64,000 nt of DNA, taken from Jacaranda mimosifolia (Eukaryota > Streptophyta > Magnoliopsida > Lamiales > Bignoniaceae). The stretch covers positions 30,278,710 through 30,342,709 of the forward strand of contig CM032120.1 in NCBI GenBank assembly GCA_018894105.1, written 5' to 3'. This document shows, one piece after another, positions 63,069-64,000 of the stretch. The notes beneath the pieces are model-generated. The model ran no database searches. It worked only from the letters and a program-made list of their open reading frames with translations, and had not been told where the DNA came from. The first letter of the stretch is position 1. Each line of letters begins with the position of its first letter. Position numbers and translations under genes: made by a program.

Positions 63069-63267
63069 GGCACCCTAAAGTGGGAAACCCAAGCGGTTGC
63101 AATAATGGCATAATCGCCGTTCGGCGCCATGCCCGGCACGATGTAACCATCGCATTAGATGCGAAAAACCTGAGCTGATTTTCAAGAACCCTCATCAACG
63201 AACCCTCATAACCGCACTACAGGACTATTCCCCAATCCTTCCCGTCGATCATCTCGTTCAGCATTCG

Positions 63268-63283
63268 GAAGTAGGGGGACTCA
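63268..63283 (+). other. Tat-C polypurine tract
   Basis: GAAGTAGGGGGACTCA directly before the 3' LTR. Confidence 0.75.
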
Positions 63284-64000
63284 TGATATGGGATAGTCCA
63301 ATAGGCTCGGCCCAAAGACCACATACTCAAGGATGTAGCATTAGGCCTATCTCATCCTTAGGGCCCATTTGTGCTACCGAATTCAGATGGCCCAGGTCGA
63401 CCAGACGCTGTACGACCCCGTTATACTCCATTTTATTAGGTAGCCTCTCGACCAGGCACCACACTGGTCGACTCCTCGACCATGGCGCTCGTCCACTTCT
63501 GGGCTGTGCAGCGACCCATCGTAAGGTCGACCTTATTACCGACCAAGGAGGTCGACTCGATGAAGAACCATCTCTCTGCCGCATTAAATGCCTTGACAGG
63601 CAGCATGCCTCCCCATTAATGGCGTGTGCTGCCCTAGGACCACCTATACTGCCGCACTAGGTAGGATGCGCATCTACAGTATACTATTATGTCCATGAAA
63701 CCTAGAAATACAGCCACCTGGAATAGTACAGGAATGGGAGATGACCTAATGCCCCTCATGCGAGGACAAGGATCCTTCTTACAGGTAAAGGGCATCTCAG
63801 ATAAATCCCCACCAGGAGAAGGCTATAAATACCTCCCATCCAGCCTCACTAAAGGTATGCGATTCTATATATACAAAGCCATCACCTTGCTGCTCATCTT
63901 ATCTAGTCGACCCAGTACTAACTTGAGCATCGGAGTGCCCTCGGCTAGCCTAACGTTTGCCAGTGATTGCAGGATTCAGCCCATCTATATCAACAGCTCG
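63284..64000 (+). repeat. Tat-C 3' LTR, cut by window end
   Basis: Colinear with 53196-53925, with scattered substitutions. TATA box CTATAAATACC at 63823. About 70 bp are missing beyond the window. Confidence 0.88.

Larger units (their letters stand above)
53196..64000 (+). mobile_element. Ty3/gypsy Tat-like LTR retrotransposon Tat-C, 3' LTR cut by window end
   Basis: 5' LTR 53196-53993, primer site 53994-54012, gag 54028-55632, pol to 59592, tandem repeats 59690-60060, antisense ORF 62907-60390, purine tract 63268-63283, and 3' LTR from 63284. It is the best preserved of the three Tat elements, with long open blocks, yet many TAG stops occur in gag and pol. The flank before the 5' LTR is ACCAT; the other flank is outside the window. 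Confidence 0.92.

Overview
The window is nuclear DNA of a flowering plant. Two intron-rich host genes with canonical GT-AG splicing, both on the minus strand, sit in the middle, with dense transposable elements on both sides. I cannot name the species. All protein and family calls come from reading the sequence, with no database search.

Layout: (1) 1-8716, most of a decayed Ty3/gypsy LTR retrotransposon (Tat-A) on the minus strand, cut by the window start. (2) 8717-10526, AT-rich spacer. (3) 10527-15819, an intact 10-exon gene for an 868-residue Nup98-type nucleoporin, with a TATA box near 15940. (4) 15820-17675, promoter and spacer. (5) 17676-31953, an intact 19-exon gene for a 527-residue MBOAT (GUP1/HHAT-like) membrane O-acyltransferase. 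Its 5.7-kb intron 15 carries a Ty1/copia element fused to a TRIM-like tail, and its intron 6 carries a three-unit tandem repeat. (6) 32060-32411, a Tourist-like MITE about 100 bp upstream of the MBOAT start codon. (7) 32415-41534, repeats of an AT-rich element plus a three-level nest: a MULE-like element (32687-40232) containing a hAT-like element (33382-39796), which contains a decayed PIF/Harbinger element with transposase and MYB-like genes. (8) 41535-51798, a complete but decayed Tat element (Tat-B). (9) 51799-53195, more AT-rich element. (10) 53196-64000, a third Tat element (Tat-C), whose 3' LTR runs off the window.

For both host genes I chained exons by hand. Reading phases close exactly to the stop codon (2607 nt and 1584 nt), which strongly supports the models. 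The two genes have no obvious shared pathway: one encodes a nuclear pore subunit, the other a membrane acyltransferase.

The three Tat elements belong to different families but share one plan: LTR, tRNA-type primer site, gag, pol, a family-specific tandem repeat, an antisense ORF with a Transposase_28-like region, purine tract, LTR. The antisense ORFs of Tat-B and Tat-C each have a TATAAATA box upstream. The most unusual structures are the copia-TRIM chimera inside intron 15, bounded by one short target duplication, the three-level DNA-transposon nest with target duplications at two levels, and the repeated AT-rich element that hosts two Tat insertions at nearly the same internal position.
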